A DNA stretch of 64,000 nucleotides from Rhodospirillaceae bacterium (lineage in GTDB: Bacteria; Pseudomonadota; Alphaproteobacteria; Rhodospirillales; UBA2165). A model generated the notes under the pieces. The model saw only the letters and a list, made by a program, of their open reading frames with translations. It was not told the origin of the DNA and did no database searches. The stretch lies in the NCBI GenBank assembly GCA_947467145.1, contig CANIGJ010000002.1:77423-141422 (forward strand), given 5' to 3'. Of the stretch, positions 8,622 to 16,389 are shown piece by piece. Made by a program: the position numbers and the translations under genes. The first letter of the stretch is position 1; each line of letters opens with the position of its first letter.

Positions 8622-10139
8622 TCAGACCTGATAGCGGCCCCAGTGATCCACCCTGGTTTTGCGTTCCGATCTTTGCATCTTGTTGATGTTCGGATCCCTA
8701 TAAAACGAATCGCCCGTATCGGTGGACGCGATCTCTTCGAAAACGACACCCGTATCGGTCCAGAATTCATGGAAAACGCCGGGCAGGATAGTAACCGTCT
8801 CGCCGGGGGCCATGCGTCGGTCATGTCCGTCAACCTTCGCATGGAGGATGCCGTGAAGGATCTGGAAGGTTTCCTCCTTATGGCGATGAAAATGGCTGGG
8901 ATGGTGCTGACCGGGCAATTGGACAATGACCTTTTTGGAATAACTACGGTTTATGCAGGTGATCAGGACGGCTCCCGTTTCACGGAAATTCTCCACTCCG
9001 TAATGATGGGAATATTCCACTTCGAACTCGCTATTGAGGGTCACGCGCGCCTCATTGAGAAGCGCCTTCACCTGATGGATCGCCTTCTTGATGACCATGG
9101 TTTTTGGGCTGCTCGGCATGTCGACGAGATTCTGGGTCAACGATTCGTCGGGACTGATGTCGCCTTTGGCTACGATGCCATCCTTCCATTCGCTGCTGGC
9201 GAGCTGGCCTTCGCTCCACGGCATGGCGAAATAAACATCGTCGCGGTCGATGACCGTGCCGCCGACGATCTTCCGTCGGGCGAAAACGCCGCGTCGAAGT
9301 TCCGCGATCGCCTTCGCTTCGACCTCGGGCGTCGGCCCGCGATCCGGCGATCCGCACAAATCCTTTGCGGTGCGATATGCCGAAAGCCAGCGGTCGATTT
9401 GCTGCGGAGTTGAGGAGTAGGCGTTCAATTTGATGGTATCGGTCTCGATTCCGACGTGCCGCTCGAACAGCCGAGCCCCCTTGGCATAGGCGACCTGAAT
9501 CGGCGCAGTCTCATCGGGATTCTCATGCGTCGACCAGCCGATGACCTTGCCGGGATACCGCGAGGTCAAGGTCTCGATCACGGAAAGATTGCAAAGCTCG
9601 TTAGGGGTCGGATAAATCGAAACACAGTGCATGATCGCGAACTCTACGCCGCGATGATCAAAGAAGCTTACGAGATCGTCGATGTCGCTTATCTGCAGGC
9701 CGCCGGTCGAGAATATGACCGGCTTCCCCGCCGCGGCGATGGTCTCGATCAAAGGCCAATCGGTCGACGAACAGCTCGCGATTTTGATGATGTCGAAGTT
9801 CATATCGACGATGATATCAACGGACTCTTCATCGAACGGCGTGCACATCGTAAGCAGCTTGTGCTTGCGTGCCTTGGCAAGCATGGCATCGAAGTCATCC
9901 CTCGCTAACCTGGTCGACAAGAACCGCGTTATATTCTTGTTCGTGCTGGTCGCCTTGAGCTGGGGATGCAAAAAACTATCCAATTGACGGAACTGGAATT
10001 TAATTACCCCGGCAACGCCATGGGCATTCGAGATCGTACTGATTTCGTCGATGATCCTGATGCCATGGGCGATGTCGCCTTGATGGTTATTCGCCAGGTC
10101 GTATACGAACAGGTCGTTGAAATTGAAATTCTGGGCCAT
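8622..10139 (-). CDS. NeuB-family synthase fused to SAF and cupin domains
   Basis: 505 residues from the ATG at 10137-10139, preferred over an upstream TTG because GAGGA lies about 8 nt ahead. Residues about 10-265 form the NeuB TIM barrel: VIKFQF, IKIASCSS, FSTGG and MHCVSIYPTP. The two metal histidines are kept in GWSTHENPD and FERHVG. The usual E of AEIGxNHxGD is D (DLANNHQGD) and the EKHFTLDR block is changed. A SAF-like domain follows (about 285-350), then a double-stranded beta-helix cupin (HPSHFHRHKEETFQI, LPGVFHEFW). Typical NeuB is about 350 residues, so the cupin is an extra 150-residue module, perhaps an isomerase or sensor. The sugar substrate is unknown. Confidence 0.83.
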   Translation of the reverse strand: MAQNFNFNDLFVYDLANNHQGDIAHGIRIIDEISTISNAHGVAGVIKFQFRQLDSFLHPQLKATSTNKNITRFLSTRLARDDFDAMLAKARKHKLLTMCTPFDEESVDIIVDMNFDIIKIASCSSTDWPLIETIAAAGKPVIFSTGGLQISDIDDLVSFFDHRGVEFAIMHCVSIYPTPNELCNLSVIETLTSRYPGKVIGWSTHENPDETAPIQVAYAKGARLFERHVGIETDTIKLNAYSSTPQQIDRWLSAYRTAKDLCGSPDRGPTPEVEAKAIAELRRGVFARRKIVGGTVIDRDDVYFAMPWSEGQLASSEWKDGIVAKGDISPDESLTQNLVDMPSSPKTMVIKKAIHQVKALLNEARVTLNSEFEVEYSHHYGVENFRETGAVLITCINRSYSKKVIVQLPGQHHPSHFHRHKEETFQILHGILHAKVDGHDRRMAPGETVTILPGVFHEFWTDTGVVFEEIASTDTGDSFYRDPNINKMQRSERKTRVDHWGRYQV

Positions 10140-10184
10140 GGGTGTCCTCGGCGTGATCCCCAAAGTTTTCTGTGAGGGTTGTAT

Positions 10185-11285
10185 TTAAGAGTGCAGAGCC
10201 GCTTCGGTGTAGCCCTTCGCGTAGTCGATGAGCACGACGCGGCGTTCGGTTGCAGAACGATGGGCTGCGGCCACGACCATCATGGTATCAAGTCCACTTT
10301 CCAACGATATAGGACTGATCATAGGACTAATCCCGCTACCTTGAAGCTGCGCTTGTATATGTTTTAATTCGCGAACGAAATCATCAGGGCGGGTTTTGTG
10401 AAACCAGGTCGTTTCGGCGTCGCTACCGATTCTATGTCGGATCACCATGTCGTCATTGCCTTTCTGGTTTCCGAACCACTCCAATGCGCCATTCTGGCCT
10501 TGTAAGCGAGCCCATTTCCGGGTTGGGCGCGTAATGACATCCTGGATCACGCGTCCGACCATCCCTTCCTCGGTTCGGAGGGACAGCGCACAAATCGCAT
10601 CATAGTCGACTACGCCGTCGCGAACATATTTTAGCTCCGCCGATACTTCGATCACCTTTCCTGCCCCGGCAGATCGAGCGAAGTGCTGCCAAAGATGAAT
10701 CGCGTGCGAATGTTCTCCGCTGGCGCCGCCGCCTCGCCGCCAGTAACCGAGATAGGTTTCCGAAGGTCCGCTCAGCCAGGGGTGGGCGGCGAAAATACCC
10801 CCCCAATATTCGCGAAACTCAACGTCAAGAGTTTCCAGCGTTCCCAAATCGGGCAATTCTGCGATCATGTAACTGCTAGCGCCGCCGACTGCGTGATCAT
10901 ATCCGACAAAGACTTGCGTTTTGGATTTTGCCGCATCGGCGGCCAGTTCGGCCATTTGTTTAAGGTCCGGTCGGCATAGCGGCTTTTCTATCAATAGTGC
11001 TTTTGGGTTTTCCCCGAGCGCTTTGACGGCAAGCGGTATATGAACATCGGGAGGAGTGCCGATGCAGATCAAATCATACCCCTCCGTCGGCGCATTGTCG
11101 GACGTGAACAGACGGATTGCGTTATCCCAGGCGCCATATCGCGCGGGATAAATCTGATTGCGCGTGCGTTCCAGGGCGGCGCTATCGATATCACACAGAT
11201 CGACGTCCCATCCCATTTGACGGGATGCATGCGATAGATGGTTGCCGATAGAGCCGGCACCGATGATTTTGACTTTCTTGATCAT
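10185..11285 (-). CDS. Gfo/Idh/MocA-family sugar oxidoreductase
   Basis: 366 residues. The N-terminal Rossmann domain binds NAD(P) through IIGAGSIGNHL (residues 7-17). The EKPL motif (LLIEKPLCRP) near residue 118 carries the family's catalytic lysine, followed by the alpha/beta substrate domain with GGGASGEHSHAIHLWQHF. The family oxidises or reduces ring hydroxyls of sugars or their nucleotides. The gene overlaps the 2-hydroxyacid dehydrogenase by 4 bp and precedes the NeuB-cupin fusion, so all three may act on one precursor. Substrate unknown. Confidence 0.85.
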   Translation of the reverse strand: MIKKVKIIGAGSIGNHLSHASRQMGWDVDLCDIDSAALERTRNQIYPARYGAWDNAIRLFTSDNAPTEGYDLICIGTPPDVHIPLAVKALGENPKALLIEKPLCRPDLKQMAELAADAAKSKTQVFVGYDHAVGGASSYMIAELPDLGTLETLDVEFREYWGGIFAAHPWLSGPSETYLGYWRRGGGASGEHSHAIHLWQHFARSAGAGKVIEVSAELKYVRDGVVDYDAICALSLRTEEGMVGRVIQDVITRPTRKWARLQGQNGALEWFGNQKGNDDMVIRHRIGSDAETTWFHKTRPDDFVRELKHIQAQLQGSGISPMISPISLESGLDTMMVVAAAHRSATERRVVLIDYAKGYTEAALHS

Positions 11286-12295
11286 AATGATTTCTGCGTG
11301 GAACGGTTTTGATTTGCTGGGCGCGTTGCGTCCAGATGAGCGATTAGGCGATCGACGATGTACGTCTCTACACGTGACATCGCGTCATGCGTTGCTCCAC
11401 CGATATGTGGCGTGATCACAACATTGTAGCCGGTTTGGGAAAGCGCGATGAGGGGATGGTTCTCCAGATCCGCGATGTTCTGTTCATCGGACAGAACATC
11501 CGCGCCATAGCCTCCCAATCCTCCCCCCTTGATCGCATCGGCAATCGCAAGCTCGTCAACTAACTCTCCTCGGGCCGTGTTGACGATCAACGCATGATCG
11601 CGCATCAGCGAAATAATTTCGCGGGTGAGAATGGGGCCGCAACCCGGTTCATAGCTGGCAAAAAGCGCGATGACGTCGCTTACCTGCGCAAGTTCTTCGA
11701 GATCAAGCATTTTAACAAACGGCTGATCGTTTGAAATTGATGGGTCTGTTGCGACGACGGTCATTCCAATTGTCTGTCCATAGGCCGCCATCCGCCGGCC
11801 GAGCCGGCCGAGCCCAACAATGCCCAACGTCTGCCCGTTGAGTTGGCGCCCTTTAAAGGCATCGCGATTCCAGACGCCCTTGCGGACATCTTGGACGGCT
11901 GGAATGATCGATCGTGCCAGCGCCACCATCAGGGCCAGTGCTAGTTCCGATGTTGCGGTAATGCCGTCCAACAGGTCATGCGCGCCGCGCAGCGACACGA
12001 TTTTCACGTTGCGTTCGCGGCAAGCCTCGATATCGATGTGGCTGAGACCTGTGGTTGCCGTCGCCACGGCTCTAAGCATCGGCGCATGCTCCAACAATGG
12101 GGCATCAATCTTGTGATGGAGGCGCACGATCAAGGCCTCTGCATCGCGCAAAATATTCACAAGCCCTTCGCGATCAAATGGCCCGAGCCGTACTGGCCCG
12201 CGCGCCCTTAGTAATTCGAGTGCTGCTGGCGGAAAGGCCCGGGGTTCGGCAATTACCACCGGAGCGATGTCCTGAGTTCCGTTAAACGACATCAA
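11282..12295 (-). CDS. D-isomer-specific 2-hydroxyacid dehydrogenase
   Basis: 337 residues. It has the 2-hydroxyacid dehydrogenase layout: NAD-binding GLGRLGRR near residues 156-163, NTARGELVDE with the substrate arginine near 236, a glutamate-bearing block (DVLSDEQ) and the catalytic histidine in TPHIGGATHD near 298. The family includes SerA-type enzymes that interconvert 2-hydroxy and 2-oxo acids. Such a gene inside a nonulosonate cluster is unusual; it might act on the alpha-keto acid product or a precursor. It overlaps both neighbours by 4 bp. Confidence 0.85.
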   Translation of the reverse strand: MMSFNGTQDIAPVVIAEPRAFPPAALELLRARGPVRLGPFDREGLVNILRDAEALIVRLHHKIDAPLLEHAPMLRAVATATTGLSHIDIEACRERNVKIVSLRGAHDLLDGITATSELALALMVALARSIIPAVQDVRKGVWNRDAFKGRQLNGQTLGIVGLGRLGRRMAAYGQTIGMTVVATDPSISNDQPFVKMLDLEELAQVSDVIALFASYEPGCGPILTREIISLMRDHALIVNTARGELVDELAIADAIKGGGLGGYGADVLSDEQNIADLENHPLIALSQTGYNVVITPHIGGATHDAMSRVETYIVDRLIAHLDATRPANQNRSTQKSL

Positions 12296-13467
12296 TACGT
12301 CAGAGTTTTTTGCACTGGAGAGAGAGGCACCGTGGCGAGGAGATCGGCAATGCGTTTGCCGGATTGTCCATCGCCGTAAATCTCACATCGTTCATACGGA
12401 CCGTGTTTCAACTGTGTCACGATCGCCTCCTCAATGGCGTCCGCCCGATAATCCACATCGATCACGTTGGGCCCGCGTTCACGACCGAATTGGCGAGAGC
12501 CGATATTCACCGCCGGAACACCGAGGTAAGCTCCTTCTCTGATACTTGAACTGGTATTGCCGATGACACATCCCGAGGCATTCATGACGCGGATGAATGT
12601 TTCGGGTTCAAAATTGCGAACAAGATGAAGATAGCTGGGCGATCGCTGCTCGCGAAAGACACGAAGATGTTTGGAGATGATATCGGAGCCGGCATCGGCG
12701 TTAGGCCACAACCATAAGGTAGGGCGCCGGATACGGTCTATCGCCTCGATGGTCGCCTCGATCTGTGCTTCGGTGGATTCGTATTCGGTCGTGACCGGGT
12801 GCTGGATGACCAGAAGGTATCGGCTATCTGGATCGATGGGTACGCCGACCCCACGCCGGCTTATCACGTCTCCCGGCATCGACAGATCGCTATTGGCTAC
12901 GATGTCGATCGATGGACAACCAGTGTTGAATACGCGATCAGGCTGTTCGCCCATCCGCAAGAGCCGTTCGCGCGACAATTCGGTTGCGGCAAAATGAACG
13001 TGGCTCAGCTTTGTCACCGCATGCCTGACTGATTCGTCTATCGAGCCAGTGACCTCGCCACCCTGGGTGTGCGCGACCGGGATGTTCATATATGCCGCCG
13101 CAACTGCGGTTGCTATCGTCTCGTAACGATCGGCGACCGTTACGACAATATCGGGCTTAAGTTGGTCGAATACACTGGAAAGTTCGATGACAGCGAGCCC
13201 GGTCGACTTGGCCATCGTTAACGGCGTCTCACCCTCCAGAACCATATATACGGTTGCGTCGGGCTCAAAGCCGTCTTTTCGTATGATGTTGACCGCACTG
13301 CCGAACCGCTCAAGCAGGGCGGACGCACTTACGATCAGCTGGAGTTCGAGATCGGGATGATTGTGGACGGCGGATATGACGGTCTTGATCCGGCCATAAT
13401 TAGCGCGCGACGCGACAACAACGCAAACCTTCCGCTTATCTGATTTTTTACGCTTTCGGCTATGCAT
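12292..13467 (-). CDS. neuC: UDP-sugar 2-epimerase, hydrolysing (NeuC/LegG type)
   Basis: 391 residues. NeuC/LegG enzymes release ManNAc from UDP-GlcNAc, or the bacillosamine-derived sugar from its nucleotide form. Supporting motifs are VASRANYGRI at the N-terminus, VTVADRYETIATAVAAAY, IPVAHTQGGEVTGSIDES, RHAVTKLSHVHFAAT and GNTSSSIREGAYLGVPAVNIGSRQ near the C-terminus, all GT-B-type epimerase signatures. The stop overlaps the next gene by 4 bp, and its start overlaps the NeuB stop by 8 bp. No second dehydratase/aminotransferase pair for diNAc-bacillosamine is evident, so a sialic-type ManNAc route is at least as likely as legionaminate. Confidence 0.87.
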   Translation of the reverse strand: MHSRKRKKSDKRKVCVVVASRANYGRIKTVISAVHNHPDLELQLIVSASALLERFGSAVNIIRKDGFEPDATVYMVLEGETPLTMAKSTGLAVIELSSVFDQLKPDIVVTVADRYETIATAVAAAYMNIPVAHTQGGEVTGSIDESVRHAVTKLSHVHFAATELSRERLLRMGEQPDRVFNTGCPSIDIVANSDLSMPGDVISRRGVGVPIDPDSRYLLVIQHPVTTEYESTEAQIEATIEAIDRIRRPTLWLWPNADAGSDIISKHLRVFREQRSPSYLHLVRNFEPETFIRVMNASGCVIGNTSSSIREGAYLGVPAVNIGSRQFGRERGPNVIDVDYRADAIEEAIVTQLKHGPYERCEIYGDGQSGKRIADLLATVPLSPVQKTLTY

Positions 13468-14266
13468 TAGAGCCCCATTTACCGACGTAAATCTTTTGCA
13501 AGGTACGCTCCTCCGTGCTCATCGTCGGCACGGGAACGCCGCGCATGGTATCGACGAGTTTGATCCAATCGGCGATATCGCGGAATTCAGCAGGCTCGCC
13601 CGATATGGTTTGATCCTTACCCGGCATTTTGCGGGATAAGGTGAAGTGTTTTTCTATGACCTCGGCGCCAAGTGCAACGGCAAGTTTTGGCGCCTCGGCG
13701 CCAAGTGTGTGGTCGGAGAAGCCGACACGCACACCTTTATCGCGGAGCCATTCCATCCGTGCCAGGTTCACCTGCGCGGGCAGGGTCGGATAGAGCGATA
13801 CGCAATGGAGGAAGATCACATCATGCCCACGCGTCGCTTCGATACTGCGAAGCACGTCATCGGTGTCGGTCATCCCGGTCGAGATAATGATCCTCGGGAA
13901 ATGCTTCATCATTTTTTCGATCATTCGGATCGATCCGCAATCCGGACTGGCGACCTTAATCTCGTCCAGCCCTAACGATGCGAGAAACTCGACCCGATCG
14001 ATATCGAAGCAGGTCGTCAGGAACTTGACGCCCTTTGAGGCGCAATACGCGATGAGATCGTGATGCGCGTCATCGCTTAATTGAGTGCGCGAATGTCGAG
14101 TCCGCGTCGCTTCGTAGTCCGGAAAATCGGAACGGAGCTTGCCTGACTGCCAAGATTGGAATTTAACGGTATCAGCGCCGGCTTCCGCGGCCGCATCGAC
14201 CATGGCCTTTGCCAGATTCATGTCGCCCATGTGGTTGGCGCCGATTTCGGCGATAAGACGTGTCAT
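13460..14266 (-). CDS. neuB: NeuB-family nonulosonate synthase without SAF domain
   Basis: 268 residues. It condenses an N-acyl aldose with phosphoenolpyruvate. A canonical NeuB barrel is visible: IAEIGANHMGD at residues 5-15, DTVKFQSW, IKVASPD, IISTGMTD, LHCVSLYPT, FSDHTLG and IEKHFTLSRKMPGKDQ, with both metal histidines. The protein stops shortly after the barrel, whereas most family members have an extra 80-residue antifreeze-like (SAF) domain that reaches into the partner active site. It is translated in an overlapping pair with the NeuC-like gene, its expected substrate supplier. Confidence 0.87.
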   Translation of the reverse strand: MTRLIAEIGANHMGDMNLAKAMVDAAAEAGADTVKFQSWQSGKLRSDFPDYEATRTRHSRTQLSDDAHHDLIAYCASKGVKFLTTCFDIDRVEFLASLGLDEIKVASPDCGSIRMIEKMMKHFPRIIISTGMTDTDDVLRSIEATRGHDVIFLHCVSLYPTLPAQVNLARMEWLRDKGVRVGFSDHTLGAEAPKLAVALGAEVIEKHFTLSRKMPGKDQTISGEPAEFRDIADWIKLVDTMRGVPVPTMSTEERTLQKIYVGKWGSNA

Positions 14267-14889
14267 ACTATTTCATTCCGGCCAGTTGTTAGAACGGCGC
14301 TATTGTTTGCTGTCAGGACATAAATTTCACAAACATCGTAGGAATCCGAACTGTCGGATGCGGGTTCATGGACGAATCCCGCCGCTAAGAAGGTGCGTCG
14401 GGAGCTCGTGTTATTGCGATAAATGCCTGCCATAAGCCGCATGAGGCCAAGGGCGCCAATCGCGACATCGGACAGTACCGCGAGGGCGCGACGTCCCCAG
14501 CCTTGATTCCAGATGCTTTTGTCGAATAACGAAATACCCACATGGGCCGATCCGCGCGCCCATTCAATTGCGTGAAGACGGACTGTGCCGCGCAACTGAT
14601 TGTGCACGAATATGCCGAATAGTATATCGGCTTCGCTTTCCATGTTTGCCGCGACATAGTCGGCAACGCTTTGCCATGTTTGACGATTCTGCCGCACACT
14701 CGTCATGAAACGGTGAACCTCGGGATCGTTCATGCCGTTGACGTAGCTATCTCCGACATCTTCTACGGTCAGCGCGCGCAGATAAGCATGATCGTCCAGC
14801 GCGATCGGAGCGCCGCCCTTTAGGGCCGCGAACGTCAGGGCGGGCGTATTGCCATCCGCAGCAAGAGGGGAAAATTGATCCAACAGCAT
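14263..14889 (-). CDS. GNAT-family N-acetyltransferase (RimJ/RimL-like)
   Basis: 208 residues. The N-terminal 30 residues precede a typical acetyl_transf_3 fold: AYLRALTVEDVGDSYVNGMNDPEV, then a HVGISLFDKSIWNQGWGRRAL segment in which the Q/RxxGxG/A acetyl-CoA loop reads NQGWGRRA, and RMLxGIYRNNTSSRRTF-like residues with the motif B asparagines. It probably acetylates an amino sugar of the pathway, as PseH and LegH do. It overlaps the NeuB gene by 4 bp and is only 3 bp from the methyltransferase gene. Confidence 0.8.
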   Translation of the reverse strand: MLLDQFSPLAADGNTPALTFAALKGGAPIALDDHAYLRALTVEDVGDSYVNGMNDPEVHRFMTSVRQNRQTWQSVADYVAANMESEADILFGIFVHNQLRGTVRLHAIEWARGSAHVGISLFDKSIWNQGWGRRALAVLSDVAIGALGLMRLMAGIYRNNTSSRRTFLAAGFVHEPASDSSDSYDVCEIYVLTANNSAVLTTGRNEIV

Positions 14890-14892
14890 CGT

Positions 14893-15618
14893 TCAGGCCG
14901 GCTTTCGGGCCAGCACGTAGAAACGACTATCTTTGGGATATTGTTTGTCGCTTCCGATTAAGCTGCGGCCGGCAAGCGTTTCGACTTCGACGTGGGTTAG
15001 ATTTGTAATGTCGAAGTCGGCGAATTCGCTGCGAATACGTGCTTCATCGAAAAATGCCTGCGGCAGAGATTTCTCATAACCTTCTGCAAGATACCAAGTG
15101 TCGGCCTCTCCGGTCGGTTGACCACTGCCATATGCACAGTCGCGGGTCGAGATGACGCTGAAGAAATACGCACCGCCCGGTTTCAATACGCGAAAGACTT
15201 CATTATTGGTCCCGTGGCGTTCGTCGGCAAGGATATGGTCGAGTACACCGTGACAGATAACGATATCGAAGGAATTTGTAGCCGCATCGATGGCGCTGCC
15301 GCCGGCATGAGCCAGCGTTGCGGCCAGTCCGAGTTCATCCAGCCATTGACGCGCGAAGGAAAGCGCGACCGTCGATATGTCCGACCCATATGCGTCGATG
15401 CCGTGTTCTGCCATCGTAACCAAGTGACGTCCTTTGCCGCAGCCAAGGTCCAGGCCGCGGGGACGGCGCCCAGACTTGAAGGCGACATCGCCCCGTTTTG
15501 GTCCTAGCCGACGCGCATAGTTCTGCGCGAAAAAGCGGACGACCTGCTCATCAGGGTACCAGGGTTGCGCCTCAACATGCGCCCAGGCGGCATCCCATTG
15601 CGATTCAAATTGTAGCAT
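14893..15618 (-). CDS. SAM-dependent methyltransferase
   Basis: 241 residues from the ATG at 15616-15618. A longer frame to 15735 exists but would overlap the upstream gene by about 100 bp. The class I SAM motif LDLGCGKGRH is near residue 82, followed by the acidic residue in YGSDIS, DIVICHGVLDHI and LKPGGAYFFSV, the Methyltransf_11/25 pattern. An N-terminal WDAAWAHVEAQPWYPDE segment is of a type seen in glycan-cluster methyltransferases. Methyl acceptor unknown. Confidence 0.8.
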   Translation of the reverse strand: MLQFESQWDAAWAHVEAQPWYPDEQVVRFFAQNYARRLGPKRGDVAFKSGRRPRGLDLGCGKGRHLVTMAEHGIDAYGSDISTVALSFARQWLDELGLAATLAHAGGSAIDAATNSFDIVICHGVLDHILADERHGTNNEVFRVLKPGGAYFFSVISTRDCAYGSGQPTGEADTWYLAEGYEKSLPQAFFDEARIRSEFADFDITNLTHVEVETLAGRSLIGSDKQYPKDSRFYVLARKPA

Positions 15619-15632
15619 TTGATCTGACGATT

Positions 15633-16379
15633 CTAGAGGACAATATAGGAAATATTCGGTTCGAACGGGAATTTGCGGATGCAAACATTCCGTATATCCA
15701 GCCCCTCCAGCAACGCCAATGTCTCCCCTGGCCACATCGGATGATTGACCTCATCGAATGCGATTACGGACCCCTTGCCCATCCGGGGTAGAAAAACGTC
15801 GAGCGCCTTCTTGGTCGGCTCGAACAGATCGAAATCAAGGTAGAGCAAGGAAAGCAGAACGTGAGGGTTCTGCTGCAAGAACTCATCCGCCGTGATGAGG
15901 AAATCGCCGCGTATCAGCGAAACTTTGGGGAATTGCGCCAGAAAACGGTTGCTGTCGAAAACCCGGATCGTTTGGAGCAATTCTTCGTAACTCTCGGCTT
16001 TCAGATCGCCCTTCTGCCAAGCAACATTCATGACGTTCTGGAGATCCTTTTCGTGAACGCTCGGGAAACCTTCGAACGTGTCGAATCCATAGACATGACG
16101 AAAGGCGCCTCCGACGGGTTCCAGGATCGCCGAACATTGGGCCCAGGACATGAGGCCGAAGCCGTCGCGCACGCCGCCTTCCACGATACAGCCTTGTATA
16201 TCGCTAACCATCTTGAACAATTCGTAGCGCGCGAGAAAACGGGTGACTGTCTGGCGCGAGGCATATTTCGGAAAATGATTGGCAATATAATCGGGGGGTT
16301 GGCTCTTAGCGATCCCGATTAAATTGCGGATATTTTCCTCGGAATAGGTTTTATCTTTCTCGGTTGCGTAGGTAGGCAT
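15633..16379 (-). CDS. TylF/MycF-type sugar O-methyltransferase
   Basis: 248 residues. The ATG at 16377-16379 is preferred because GGAGAG lies just upstream; a longer frame to 16472 runs into the previous gene. TylF family marks are IQGCIVEGGVRDGFGLMSWAQ, VYGFDTFEGFPSVHEKD, a LIRGDFLITADEFL strand and LLYLDFDLFEPTKKALD with the metal-binding aspartates. These enzymes need Mg2+ and SAM and methylate sugar hydroxyls of macrolides or bacterial glycans. It lies 10 bp from the MBL-fold gene. Confidence 0.87.
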   Translation of the reverse strand: MPTYATEKDKTYSEENIRNLIGIAKSQPPDYIANHFPKYASRQTVTRFLARYELFKMVSDIQGCIVEGGVRDGFGLMSWAQCSAILEPVGGAFRHVYGFDTFEGFPSVHEKDLQNVMNVAWQKGDLKAESYEELLQTIRVFDSNRFLAQFPKVSLIRGDFLITADEFLQQNPHVLLSLLYLDFDLFEPTKKALDVFLPRMGKGSVIAFDEVNHPMWPGETLALLEGLDIRNVCIRKFPFEPNISYIVL

Positions 16380-16389
16380 TCGCTCTCCG

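Noticed and set aside
10140..10163. Upstream TTG start for the NeuB-cupin fusion
   Set aside because: The ATG at 10139 has a GAGGA site at suitable distance and starts in the conserved region; the TTG adds only eight residues without support.
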